A stretch of DNA of 31,892 nucleotides from CAXBNB01 sp040151475 (GTDB lineage: Bacteria > Bacteroidota > Bacteroidia > Cytophagales > Cyclobacteriaceae). Numbering within the stretch: position 1 is the stretch's first letter; each line of letters opens with the position of its first letter. Positions 7,608 through 15,017 of the stretch are shown piece after piece. Where the stretch lies: positions 1 to 31,892 of the forward strand of contig NZ_JBDKWG010000090.1 of NCBI RefSeq assembly GCF_040151475.1. The letters are read 5' to 3'. The position numbers and the translations under genes were made by a program. The notes under the pieces were generated by a model that had not been told where the DNA came from, did no database searches, and saw nothing but the letters and a program-made list of their open reading frames with translations.

Positions 7608-8822
7608 TTATATGCTTTCCAGGGTTCTTGAAATACCTAATTCCAAACCTCTTAATTCGGCTAATCCTCTCAACCGTCCAATGGCTGAATAACCGGCAAA
7701 TGGAACATGCTTTTTAAGGTCATCTAGCATCTGATGTCCATGATCGGGACGCATAGGAATGGCAAAATCATCTCTCCCACTCTCTTTTCTCTTTTTTACC
7801 TCTTTGACCAAAGCAAGCATCACAGCATACATGTCTGTGCTTCCAGTAAGATGATCTGCTTCATAAAAACTACCATCAGCCTGACGTTGAACATTCCTTA
7901 AATGCAAAAAATGAATTTTATGCCCTAGTTTTTTAATCATTCCGGGGAGGTCATTTGAGGCATTCGGACCTAAAGACCCTGTACAAAAAGTGATCCCATT
8001 ACTCGGACTATCTACACAACTGGTCAAATAGGTTAAATCCTCTTCATTGGAAATGATCCTTGGCAATCCAAAAATAGGATATGGTGGATCATCCGGATGA
8101 CAGCATAACTTTATTCCGGCTTTTTCCGCTTCAGGCACAACTCTTTCAAGGAAATACTTAAGATTACTTTTTAAAACAGCAGCATCAACATGCTCATATT
8201 GAGCCAGAAATTTCCTAAAGTCCTCTATTTCAATAATATCCGTCGTGCCTGGTAATCCAGCCAGTACATTTTTCTGCAATAGTTCTCTTTCAGCCTGATT
8301 GAGTGAATCAAACCTTTCCTGAGCTTTTTGAATTACTTCCGGTATATATTCATCTTTTGCTTCCGGTCTTTTTAAGATAAATAAATCAAATGCTGCCAAA
8401 TTGATTGCATCAAACCGAAGTGCTTTTGATCCATCTTCTACTTCATACACCAGGTCGGTTCTGGTCCAATCGAGAATAGGCATGAAATTATAACACACCG
8501 TATAAACGCCACATTCAGAAAGATTTTTGATCGTCTGAATATAGTTTTCAATCATCTGATCTCTTTCTGCACTTCCTTTTTTAATCGACTCATGTATATT
8601 AACACTTTCTACCACTGACCATTTAAGATCTCTTGCTTTATTCTTTTTTTCATCCCACTCAATGATCCTTTTCCTCTTTTGGATTTCTTCAACCGACCAA
8701 ACCTCTCCTACCGGAATATGATGGAGTGCATTTACAATTCCTTTTGCTCCTGCCTGTAGCACATCATCTAACGATACCATGTCGTTAGGCCCGTACCACC
8801 TCCATGTATGTAGTAAACTCAT
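7608..8822 (-). CDS. uxuA: Mannonate dehydratase
   Basis: This 404-residue cytoplasmic enzyme dehydrates D-mannonate to 2-keto-3-deoxy-D-gluconate. The sequence closely follows E. coli UxuA: TWRWYGPNDMVSL at the start, GALHHIP-type GIVNALHHIPVGEVWSVEEI, CYNFMPILDWTRTDL, CCHPDDPPYPIFGLPRI, FCTGSLG, FLHLRNVQR and the metal-site PMRPDHGHQMLDDL near the C-terminus. Length is normal. It lies 92 bp after the SDR gene and 41 bp before the DUF1080 gene on the same strand, within the glucuronate operon. Enzymes for the next step (KDG kinase, KDPG aldolase) are not in the window. Confidence 0.97.
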   Translation of the reverse strand: MSLLHTWRWYGPNDMVSLDDVLQAGAKGIVNALHHIPVGEVWSVEEIQKRKRIIEWDEKKNKARDLKWSVVESVNIHESIKKGSAERDQMIENYIQTIKNLSECGVYTVCYNFMPILDWTRTDLVYEVEDGSKALRFDAINLAAFDLFILKRPEAKDEYIPEVIQKAQERFDSLNQAERELLQKNVLAGLPGTTDIIEIEDFRKFLAQYEHVDAAVLKSNLKYFLERVVPEAEKAGIKLCCHPDDPPYPIFGLPRIISNEEDLTYLTSCVDSPSNGITFCTGSLGPNASNDLPGMIKKLGHKIHFLHLRNVQRQADGSFYEADHLTGSTDMYAVMLALVKEVKKRKESGRDDFAIPMRPDHGHQMLDDLKKHVPFAGYSAIGRLRGLAELRGLELGISRTLESI

Positions 8823-8914
8823 TTTCGTAATTTATCTTTATTTGTATAATTAATAATTTAAATCGTTTGGCTTGCTAATACCATAGCCTAACGAGTCAGA
8901 TTCATAACTTGTAT

Positions 8915-9733
8915 TTAAACCCCGCTAAAAGCACTAAATCCTCCATCAATTGGAATTACAATTCCGGTAACAAATTTTGAAGCTCCGCTACACAGGTATT
9001 GAATAGCACCATTCAGTTCTTCAGCTACACCAAATCTTCCCATTGGCGTTTTTCTGATTACAGTATTGCCTCTTTCTGTATAAGATCCATCAGGATTGGT
9101 GAGCAACGCCCTGTTTTGTTCTCCAATGAAAAATCCGGGTGCAATTGCATTCACTCTAATACCTTCTCCATACTTATGAGCCATCTCTACAGCCATCCAT
9201 CTCGTAAAGTTTTCAATAGCTGCTTTGGAAGCAGAATACCCGGCTACTCTGGTAATTGCCTGTGCCACCGACATAGATGAAATATTGATGATAACTCCGG
9301 TACCTTGATTGGCCATTACTTTGCCAAACACCAATGATGGGATCACCGAACCATTTAGGTTCAGGTCAGACACTTTTCTGAATGCATCAATAGACAAATC
9401 AAAAATGGTTTGCTCCGGTGTAATTGTCGCACCAGGCATGTTGCCACCAGCGGCATTGATGAGAATATCAATTGTTCCCCATTTGCTAAGAATATCTTCC
9501 TTAACCAATTCCAAATTATCCTGATCCAAAACATTTCCAGCCAAACCAATAGCTTCGCCTCCCTGATCTGTGATTTCTTTAGCTCTTGATTCAGCCGCAT
9601 CTTTATGCAAATCCAAAATTACAATCTTCACTCCTGCTTCGGCCAGGCTTACAGCCATACTACCACCCAATACTCCACCACCGCCAGTGATTACCGCTAC
9701 TTTTCCGGTAAGGTCAAATAAATTCTTACTCAT
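8915..9733 (-). CDS. SDR-family D-mannonate oxidoreductase (fructuronate reductase)
   Basis: This 272-residue short-chain dehydrogenase/reductase shows the nucleotide motif VITGGGGVLGGSMA (15-28), LINAAGG (91-97) and the catalytic set Ser153, Tyr166, Lys170 (GYSASK). This resembles the SDR-type D-mannonate oxidoreductases (PRK08277-like) that replace the long-chain UxuB of E. coli in Bacteroidota. The expected reaction is D-fructuronate + NAD(P)H to D-mannonate, linking UxaC to UxuA. It is the first gene of the minus-strand operon and diverges from the LacI-type regulator. A general SDR function cannot be excluded from sequence alone, but the context fits uxuB's role well. Confidence 0.88.
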   Translation of the reverse strand: MSKNLFDLTGKVAVITGGGGVLGGSMAVSLAEAGVKIVILDLHKDAAESRAKEITDQGGEAIGLAGNVLDQDNLELVKEDILSKWGTIDILINAAGGNMPGATITPEQTIFDLSIDAFRKVSDLNLNGSVIPSLVFGKVMANQGTGVIINISSMSVAQAITRVAGYSASKAAIENFTRWMAVEMAHKYGEGIRVNAIAPGFFIGEQNRALLTNPDGSYTERGNTVIRKTPMGRFGVAEELNGAIQYLCSGASKFVTGIVIPIDGGFSAFSGV

Positions 9734-9786
9734 TTGTTATTTATATAGATTCTTGAAAAGTTAATATTTACGCTAGTTGAATTTCC

Positions 9787-9817
9787 GTTAACGTACACGA
9801 AAGTATGAAAATACTTT
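9787..9817. promoter_or_regulatory. Operator-like palindromes in the lacI/SDR divergent region
   Basis: Two adjacent symmetric elements are seen. GTTAACGTACAC (9787-9798) is an imperfect palindrome centred on a C-G step, as in LacI-family operators. AAAGTAT-GAAA-ATACTTT (9800-9817) has perfect 7-bp arms. They lie 54-84 bp before the SDR start. Assignment to the neighbouring LacI-type protein is inference. Confidence 0.4.
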
Positions 9818-9849
9818 TTTCGTTCCAAAAAAAAGCCCATATTTATTTG

Positions 9850-9879
9850 AATATTAGAGAAATCAAATCTCTGGATATT
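9850..9879. promoter_or_regulatory. Interrupted inverted repeat just upstream of the lacI-type gene
   Basis: AATAT-t-AGAGA (9850-9860) pairs with TCTCT-gg-ATATT (9868-9879) around a 7-nt spacer. It ends about 40 bp before the proposed start of the regulator, so it could be an autoregulatory site or a 5' mRNA hairpin. Confidence 0.35.
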
Positions 9880-9920
9880 GCTAAAAAAGAAACATTTTTG
9901 CCTTACTAAAGAAAGAAATC

Positions 9921-10973
9921 ATAAAAAAAGTTAGTGTAAAAGATATAGCCGCTCATGCCAATGTATCAATTGGAACAGTTGACAGGGTAATCCACAACAG
10001 AGGCGAAGTTTCTGCAAAAACCGCAGAACGGGTGAATGAAGCGATAGACAAACTAGGATATCAACCGAATCTCATTGCCAGGTCTTTAGCCACAAAAGTA
10101 AATCACAAACTGGCTGTATTTTTACCTGATTCAACTGATACCAATGACTATTGGCACTACCCTATTTTAGGAATCCGACAGGCTATAGATGAAATTTCCG
10201 ATCATGGCATCAATATCAGGTTTTACTTTTTCGACCTGAAAAAAGAAGAAGACTTTTTAAAAAAAGGAAAACTATTAATCTCTGATGCTCCGGATGTAGT
10301 AATTACAGCACCTATGTTTATGGGCAATCAAAATACCATATTTTCTCAACTGGATCAGCATGGAATCAAATATGTATTGATTGATTCGGATGTTTCCAGT
10401 TCTTCAAGAATGGCTTTCGTAGGCCAACATTCTGAACGCAGTGGACTAGTGGCAGGACGACTGATGAGTTCATTGATAAACGCTGGTGACAACATCCTTA
10501 TTACCAATATTCAAAGTGGGTCTGACATCATTCCGGTTATTCAGAAAAGGATCAAAGGTTTTTCCGACTACCTTGGTGAACATAGAGCCTCATCTAAGGT
10601 TTTTGAGCTGAACATGCCGCTAGAATCCAATAGTTCAGGTCCGTTGATACAACACATAGAAGAGCATCAGGTAAAGGGTGTCTTTGTGCCAAGTTCCAGA
10701 GCTCATATCGTTGCTGATTTTTTAAAAGATCAAAATGCGCCGGACATTAAAATAATAGGGTATGACTTAATTAAAAGTAATATCAAATACCTTAAAGACG
10801 GGCTTATAGACTGCTTAATAAGTCAAAGACCTGCCAAACAGGGTTATCATGGTGTAATGAGTTTGTTTAACCACTTAGTAAAAAAAGAAAACAGCCTTCA
10901 AAACATCATTTTACCCATTGATATTATATTAAAAGAAAATGTAGATGATTACATTTCATCTATCCAACTGTAA
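9921..10973 (+). CDS. LacI-family transcriptional regulator, non-canonical start
   Basis: Translating in frame from about 9921 gives a complete LacI helix-turn-helix: VSVKDIAAHANVSIGTVDRV, then NRGEVSAKTAERVNEAIDKL and GYQPN. A periplasmic-binding-protein-like sensor domain runs to residue 350, the normal family length. There is no ATG, GTG or TTG in frame upstream of the HTH; the first GTG is at 10032, after it, and a stop closes the frame at 9882-9884. The position where relatives have Met-Lys-Lys is ATA-AAA-AAA (9921-9929), so I place the start there provisionally; ATC at 9918 or ATT at 9894 are alternatives. A point mutation or sequence error is also possible. Divergent from the glucuronate operon, it is the likely repressor of it (inference). 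Confidence 0.85.
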   Translation: MKKVSVKDIAAHANVSIGTVDRVIHNRGEVSAKTAERVNEAIDKLGYQPNLIARSLATKVNHKLAVFLPDSTDTNDYWHYPILGIRQAIDEISDHGINIRFYFFDLKKEEDFLKKGKLLISDAPDVVITAPMFMGNQNTIFSQLDQHGIKYVLIDSDVSSSSRMAFVGQHSERSGLVAGRLMSSLINAGDNILITNIQSGSDIIPVIQKRIKGFSDYLGEHRASSKVFELNMPLESNSSGPLIQHIEEHQVKGVFVPSSRAHIVADFLKDQNAPDIKIIGYDLIKSNIKYLKDGLIDCLISQRPAKQGYHGVMSLFNHLVKKENSLQNIILPIDIILKENVDDYISSIQL

Positions 10974-11008
10974 CCAACAATATTATATCCATTTCTCCCA
11001 CAAAAAGA

Positions 11009-11040
11009 ATCGCCAATGAAACATACATATCATTGGCGAT
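11009..11040. terminator. Bidirectional terminator between lacI-type gene and OMP gene
   Basis: ATCGCCAATGA (11009-11019) and TCATTGGCGAT (11030-11040) form a perfect 11-bp stem with a 10-nt loop. A T-rich tract (CAATTTTAAC) follows on the plus strand and TTCTTTTTG on the minus strand. The genes on either side converge, so it can serve both. Confidence 0.8.
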
Positions 11041-11064
11041 CAATTTTAACAAAAACGAGTAATC

Positions 11065-14000
11065 CTATTTGGATGCTTTAAATTTTCTTAATTGGTAGCT
11101 AAATGTCAACATAAAATATTGCTGCAATACCTGAGTTCTTGTTTCCTGAAGATAAGTAGAAGTTACACTTTGGCTAATACTTCTGTTTTGTTTTAACAAA
11201 TCAAATACTGACAATTCCAACTCTCCTAAATTGTTTTTGAGGAATTTCTTAGCAATGCTCAAATTCCATAAAGTGTATGCAGTATTAAACTCATCATTTA
11301 CACCATTGTACTTTTGATAAAAAATGTCACTTCTGAATACAAGGCCTTTCCAAAAAGTAAGATTGAATTTACCACCAAGCGTCTGGGTAAGATAATTGCT
11401 ATTAGAGTTGCTCCTAGCCTCAGCAGAGTTCACAACCGTATTGGTACTGGCACTATAGTAAATATTGAAATCAATATCCTTACTAAAATTACTCACTAAG
11501 GACAACTTAGCACTTCCTGAATAAGTACTGGCAAAGTTTTCCACTTCGTTGTTCAAGCCTGGTTGACGCCTGTAAGACAAACCAATTGTAGTATTTATAT
11601 TTGACTTCAGTTTGGTCATCGGCATTCCATAAGTAGTGCTGTTGGTAGCATTCCAATACCCGTCCAAATTGATGGGACGTGAGATTTGTGTTCCTCTGGG
11701 TACTTCTACTCCATCTATTACCATATCTTCATCAGCAAATTGAGTTTCATTGGTAACATAGTTGAGTGTAGTTTCTACTCTGGTATAGTTTGATATAGAT
11801 GTGTTCTTATCAATATTAGATTTTCCCATTCTCATGAAAAAAGAATGAGAATAGCTTTGTTTTAGTCCAGGATTACCCAAAGACCAGAGCAATGTATTAC
11901 TTCGATCTACCACGTTTTGAAGTTGACTTACTGAGGGAGCATCCGTCTCTCCGGAATACCTGAAAAACATATCTCCACCTCCTTTGAAGTTTACTCTTCC
12001 CATAAGAGAAGGGATAATGTTATCAAATTTCCTTTGAAAACTACCCGTCTCCGGAAAAAACTGGTTACTGTTCAAAATAGCATGTTGAAAAGCCACTTCA
12101 GCCCTGAAAAACTGACCAAAACTCCTGTTTGTGAGAGACAGTTCAGTCTTGTGGGTAGTATAACCACTTTCAAATTCGTTGGAAAGCCCAGAGTTAAATG
12201 TCTTATTTTCCTGCTCTTCATCTACGATATAAGCCTTCTTATCAGACGTTCGATCATTGTAATTTATTTCATGTTGAAGCGATACTTGACCATTGGCTCC
12301 TACAGGTTCTGAGTAGGTGACTTCTACATTGTATGAATACTGTTTTTCCTTGGTTAAATATTCATAATTGGTCAATGAATCATTGTCTAATTCTATCAGT
12401 AATTCCTGCTGATAATTTTTACGATCAGTATCTTGTATTCTATTGCTTAACTCAAAAGAAAGTGTCCTTCCGATTTTTCCGAATTTATGTTGAAAATCTA
12501 TGTCATTACTTATGTTGTAGCTTTTATTAAAACTTTGATAATTGTTTTGAGTTTCTTTTATTACCTCACCATTTTCATCCCGGGTAACTCCATCTGAGTA
12601 ATCTTTACTTTTGTTGTCCTGATAACTAATGGACGGCCTGATTACCAACCTGTTATTTTCGTTGATATTATAGTTTATCCTCATGTTCATCCTATGATTG
12701 AGGTTATCAGCATTTGAACGATTTTCTGCAGAGTAGTAGTCTCTACCATCAGCTGCAAATTGACGATTTGTAAATTCGTTGTTGTTGTTATCAGTTTTAT
12801 TGAAAAAATAGCTGCTTTCAAGTGTGGCCTTCTCTCCCAATTTATCTGTAAAATTCACACCAAAAGAATTGGTCTTAGTGATACCACTCTGAGTACCAGT
12901 CATAAAATTATCATTTCCACCTCCACGAAAACCACCTCGCTGACTTCCTCCTCCAACTCCGGCAAGGTCTTCACTACTAAAGTTCTGAATGTTTACATTG
13001 TTGGACATCCCAATCAAAGTTATCCGCCTATCCTTACCGAAAGAATTTAGATTGACTCCCGCATGATAATGATCATCGGTACCATATCCACCATATATTT
13101 TACCAAACTTCCCATTTCGCTTACCCTCTTTAGTAACCACATTCATGGTTTTAGTGGTATTGCCATCATCAATTCCTGTAAACTGAGACTGCTCACTTTT
13201 CTGATCAAATACCTGAATATTTTTCACCACTTCTGCAGGAATGGTATTTAAAGAGAGTAATGGATCTTGTCCGAAAAATCGTTTTCCATCCAATAGCACC
13301 TGCTGTACGGTCTCCCCATTGGCTGAAACACCACTTCCATCTACCACTATTCCCGGCATTTTGCTTACGAGATCCTTTGTACTCGCATCGTTGTTTACTT
13401 TATAAGCATCCGCATTGTACTGAAGTGTATCGCCTTTCTTTTCCATGGCAATCACTTCTCCCTTCACTTCTATGGTCTCTAGCATTTTGGAATCCTGCTT
13501 CACAAATATCCTTCCCAGATTCATATCAACCGATCCCACTCTTATCACCTTGGTATAAGAGTGATACCCCATGCTGGTGATGTCCAAACGGTAAAATGCA
13601 TCTTCAACATTTTTAATAGCAAAAGCACCCTGTATATCCGAAACAGCATATTTTGATTTTGTAGAATCCCTTATATTTAACAGTTTAATTGTTGCACCAA
13701 TGATCTCAGAACCATCTTCACCGTCGGCTAATATTCCCTGAACAGTCCACTTTTTTCTCGGTTCTACAGACTTCACTTCCTCCTGGGCACCAGCCCTCCT
13801 ATTCTTAGCTGCCTCTTGATATGTGGCAAATTGATTTTCATTTAATACGTCAGCAATCAATCCATCTTTTTCATCTCTCAAAGCTTCCATCTTAGTCCTC
13901 ATCTTGTCAAAACTCCTCGTTCTCATCATCTCATCCATTGTTTCTTTAAATGTCTGAGTAAATTCATCATAGATACCATCCATCAATTCTTTCTGTTCCT

Positions 14001-14145
14001 TAGAAAGATCTGTCAATTCTTTATAAACATTTTGCTTTTCACGGGTCACCATATCTTCAGGACTCATGCGCTGTGCCATCAGAGTACTAAAACATGTACA
14101 AATTAAAATTGTACATAAAACAAAAGAGGGTTTGTTTATTTTCAT
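11065..14145 (-). CDS. Outer-membrane beta-barrel protein with N-terminal Spy-like domain
   Basis: This 1026-residue protein has a signal peptide (about 1-25, ending LMAQ). Residues 26-118 form a charged helical domain with LSKEQKELMD (48-56) and LNENQFATYQEA (101-112), resembling the LTxxQ repeats of Spy/CpxP periplasmic chaperones. It aligns almost without gaps with the small protein encoded at 14460-14870. Then come a carboxypeptidase-regulatory-like domain (about 133-225), a TonB-receptor-type plug (about 225-330, with DLVSKMPGIVVDGSG and QVLLDGKRFFGQDP) and an OMP_b-brl_3-type barrel to the C-terminus. A Gly/Arg-rich stretch (GGGSQRGGFRGGGND) lies after the plug. There is no SusD partner. 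The fusion of a Spy-like domain to this barrel is unusual. The ligand is unknown. Confidence 0.88.
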   Translation of the reverse strand: MKINKPSFVLCTILICTCFSTLMAQRMSPEDMVTREKQNVYKELTDLSKEQKELMDGIYDEFTQTFKETMDEMMRTRSFDKMRTKMEALRDEKDGLIADVLNENQFATYQEAAKNRRAGAQEEVKSVEPRKKWTVQGILADGEDGSEIIGATIKLLNIRDSTKSKYAVSDIQGAFAIKNVEDAFYRLDITSMGYHSYTKVIRVGSVDMNLGRIFVKQDSKMLETIEVKGEVIAMEKKGDTLQYNADAYKVNNDASTKDLVSKMPGIVVDGSGVSANGETVQQVLLDGKRFFGQDPLLSLNTIPAEVVKNIQVFDQKSEQSQFTGIDDGNTTKTMNVVTKEGKRNGKFGKIYGGYGTDDHYHAGVNLNSFGKDRRITLIGMSNNVNIQNFSSEDLAGVGGGSQRGGFRGGGNDNFMTGTQSGITKTNSFGVNFTDKLGEKATLESSYFFNKTDNNNNEFTNRQFAADGRDYYSAENRSNADNLNHRMNMRINYNINENNRLVIRPSISYQDNKSKDYSDGVTRDENGEVIKETQNNYQSFNKSYNISNDIDFQHKFGKIGRTLSFELSNRIQDTDRKNYQQELLIELDNDSLTNYEYLTKEKQYSYNVEVTYSEPVGANGQVSLQHEINYNDRTSDKKAYIVDEEQENKTFNSGLSNEFESGYTTHKTELSLTNRSFGQFFRAEVAFQHAILNSNQFFPETGSFQRKFDNIIPSLMGRVNFKGGGDMFFRYSGETDAPSVSQLQNVVDRSNTLLWSLGNPGLKQSYSHSFFMRMGKSNIDKNTSISNYTRVETTLNYVTNETQFADEDMVIDGVEVPRGTQISRPINLDGYWNATNSTTYGMPMTKLKSNINTTIGLSYRRQPGLNNEVENFASTYSGSAKLSLVSNFSKDIDFNIYYSASTNTVVNSAEARSNSNSNYLTQTLGGKFNLTFWKGLVFRSDIFYQKYNGVNDEFNTAYTLWNLSIAKKFLKNNLGELELSVFDLLKQNRSISQSVTSTYLQETRTQVLQQYFMLTFSYQLRKFKASK

Positions 14146-14202
14146 AATCTAAGTATTCCTGTTTAAGAGGATTTCAATTTGATAAAGTCAACATTGATAT
14201 TC

Positions 14203-14230
14203 CAAAAGTAAAATCAAATTCTAATCCAAA
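14203..14230 (-). promoter_or_regulatory. Candidate promoter of the OMP gene
   Basis: The minus strand has TTTG (14227-14230), 16 bases, then TACTTTTG (14203-14210), a match to the TTTG/TAnnTTTG Bacteroidota promoter with a slightly short spacer. It lies 57 bp before the OMP ATG. Confidence 0.45.
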
Positions 14231-14395
14231 TTTGAAGTTCGATGTTTGATCTTGCAAAAATTATAATTTATTTATGTTACGTGCTTAGAAGTCAAAAGTC
14301 AGGAAAACTTGCGCCTGGTAATTTATTTTTCTACCAACGACTAATTCTTTTAACCAATCAGCAGGTTTGCTTAAAGAAGCAAACGATTTATAAAG

Positions 14396-14430
14396 AAAAA
14401 AACTACCCCCGTAAAAAGAGTAGTTTTTTT
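14396..14430 (-). terminator. Rho-independent terminator of the Spy-like gene
   Basis: AAAAAAACTAC (14396-14406) and GTAGTTTTTTT (14420-14430) form an 11-bp perfect stem with a T-run following on the minus strand. It starts 29 bases after the small gene's stop. The T-run on the plus strand also gives it bidirectional character. Confidence 0.75.
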
Positions 14431-14459
14431 TCTTTATGAAATTTAATTTATGGCAAATT

Positions 14460-14870
14460 TTATTCCCTTCCTTCTGGTCGGTTCCCTCTCCGGCTCCTTT
14501 GCTCCTCTCTCACTTTATCCATTAATTCTGTGTATTGTGTATTTTGTTCCTCATTAAATATTCCTTTTAAGGCCTCATCTTTTTCAGCTCTAACTGATTG
14601 CATGATTTCACGCATTCCCTGAATATCTCCAGAATTTTCTGCTCTGGCTTTTTTTATTGATGCCTCATAATCTACAAATACTTTATCTACCATTACTTTC
14701 TGATCATCACTGAGGGTAGTAATGTTATCAGTAATCAACGCCTTTTCTTTTTTTATCATTTCGGCTGGATCACGTCTTTGACCACCCTGGCCTCCAGGCC
14801 CTTGCGCTATGGCCCATTGAGTTGCCAACATTCCAAGAACCATAAAAAGCACTTTCTTTGATCTGTTCAT
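14460..14870 (-). CDS. Small periplasmic Spy/CpxP-like helical protein
   Basis: This 136-residue protein has a signal peptide (about 1-23, ending AIAQ), then a GPGGQGGQRRD linker and a highly charged helical domain. Motifs LSDDQKVMVD and FNEEQNTQYTEL correspond to the two LTxxQ-like repeats of the Spy/CpxP family, which bind unfolded periplasmic proteins; the C-terminus is Arg-rich (RSRRGNRPEGRE). The domain matches residues 26-118 of the OMP encoded next downstream. The shared pattern includes P-x-x-M, EK, LS-x-x-QK, MR-x-x-M, R-x-EKD, NE-x-Q and Y-x-E. A terminator separates the two genes. A chaperone or stress role is inferred from the family and is not shown. Confidence 0.75.
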   Translation of the reverse strand: MNRSKKVLFMVLGMLATQWAIAQGPGGQGGQRRDPAEMIKKEKALITDNITTLSDDQKVMVDKVFVDYEASIKKARAENSGDIQGMREIMQSVRAEKDEALKGIFNEEQNTQYTELMDKVREEQRSRRGNRPEGRE

Positions 14871-14985
14871 TTTATTTAGTTTTAGTTATATATTTCCTTA
14901 GATGTTTTTCAAATACAAAACTTGCATTCCGACATTACTTTTTTTTGAAAAAATTTCAGACTGGGTAATCTTACATATTATCCTT

Positions 14986-14993
14986 TAAGTTTG
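14986..14993 (+). promoter_or_regulatory. -7 box upstream of the SUMF1-like gene
   Basis: TAAGTTTG matches TAnnTTTG exactly and ends 24 bases before the ATG at 15018. It overlaps an in-frame TTG (14991), which argues against using that TTG as the start. Confidence 0.5.
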
Positions 14994-15017
14994 TACTTTA
15001 TTTTACCAGACAAATTA

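Larger units (their letters stand above)
14146..14459. other. 314-bp intergenic region with promoter and hairpins
   Basis: This gap separates the small Spy-like gene from the OMP gene. It holds the OMP promoter candidate (14203-14230), a perfect 8-bp hairpin GTTTGCTT-AAAG-AAGCAAAC (14365-14384) and the terminator at 14396-14430. A 65-codon plus-strand frame at 14242-14439 runs through both hairpins and is not a credible gene. Confidence 0.6.

Noticed and set aside
9800..9820. AAAGTAT-GAAA-ATACTTT plus T-run as a terminator
   Set aside because: The stem has only two G-C pairs and lies in a divergent promoter region, where a terminator is not needed.
14242..14439. 65-codon plus-strand frame in the OMP upstream gap
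   Set aside because: It contains the 8-bp hairpin and the terminator stem of the small Spy-like gene and has no homology signal.
14991..15017. TTG start for the SUMF1-like lipoprotein
   Set aside because: It overlaps the TAAGTTTG -7 box and would place non-signal residues before the signal peptide.
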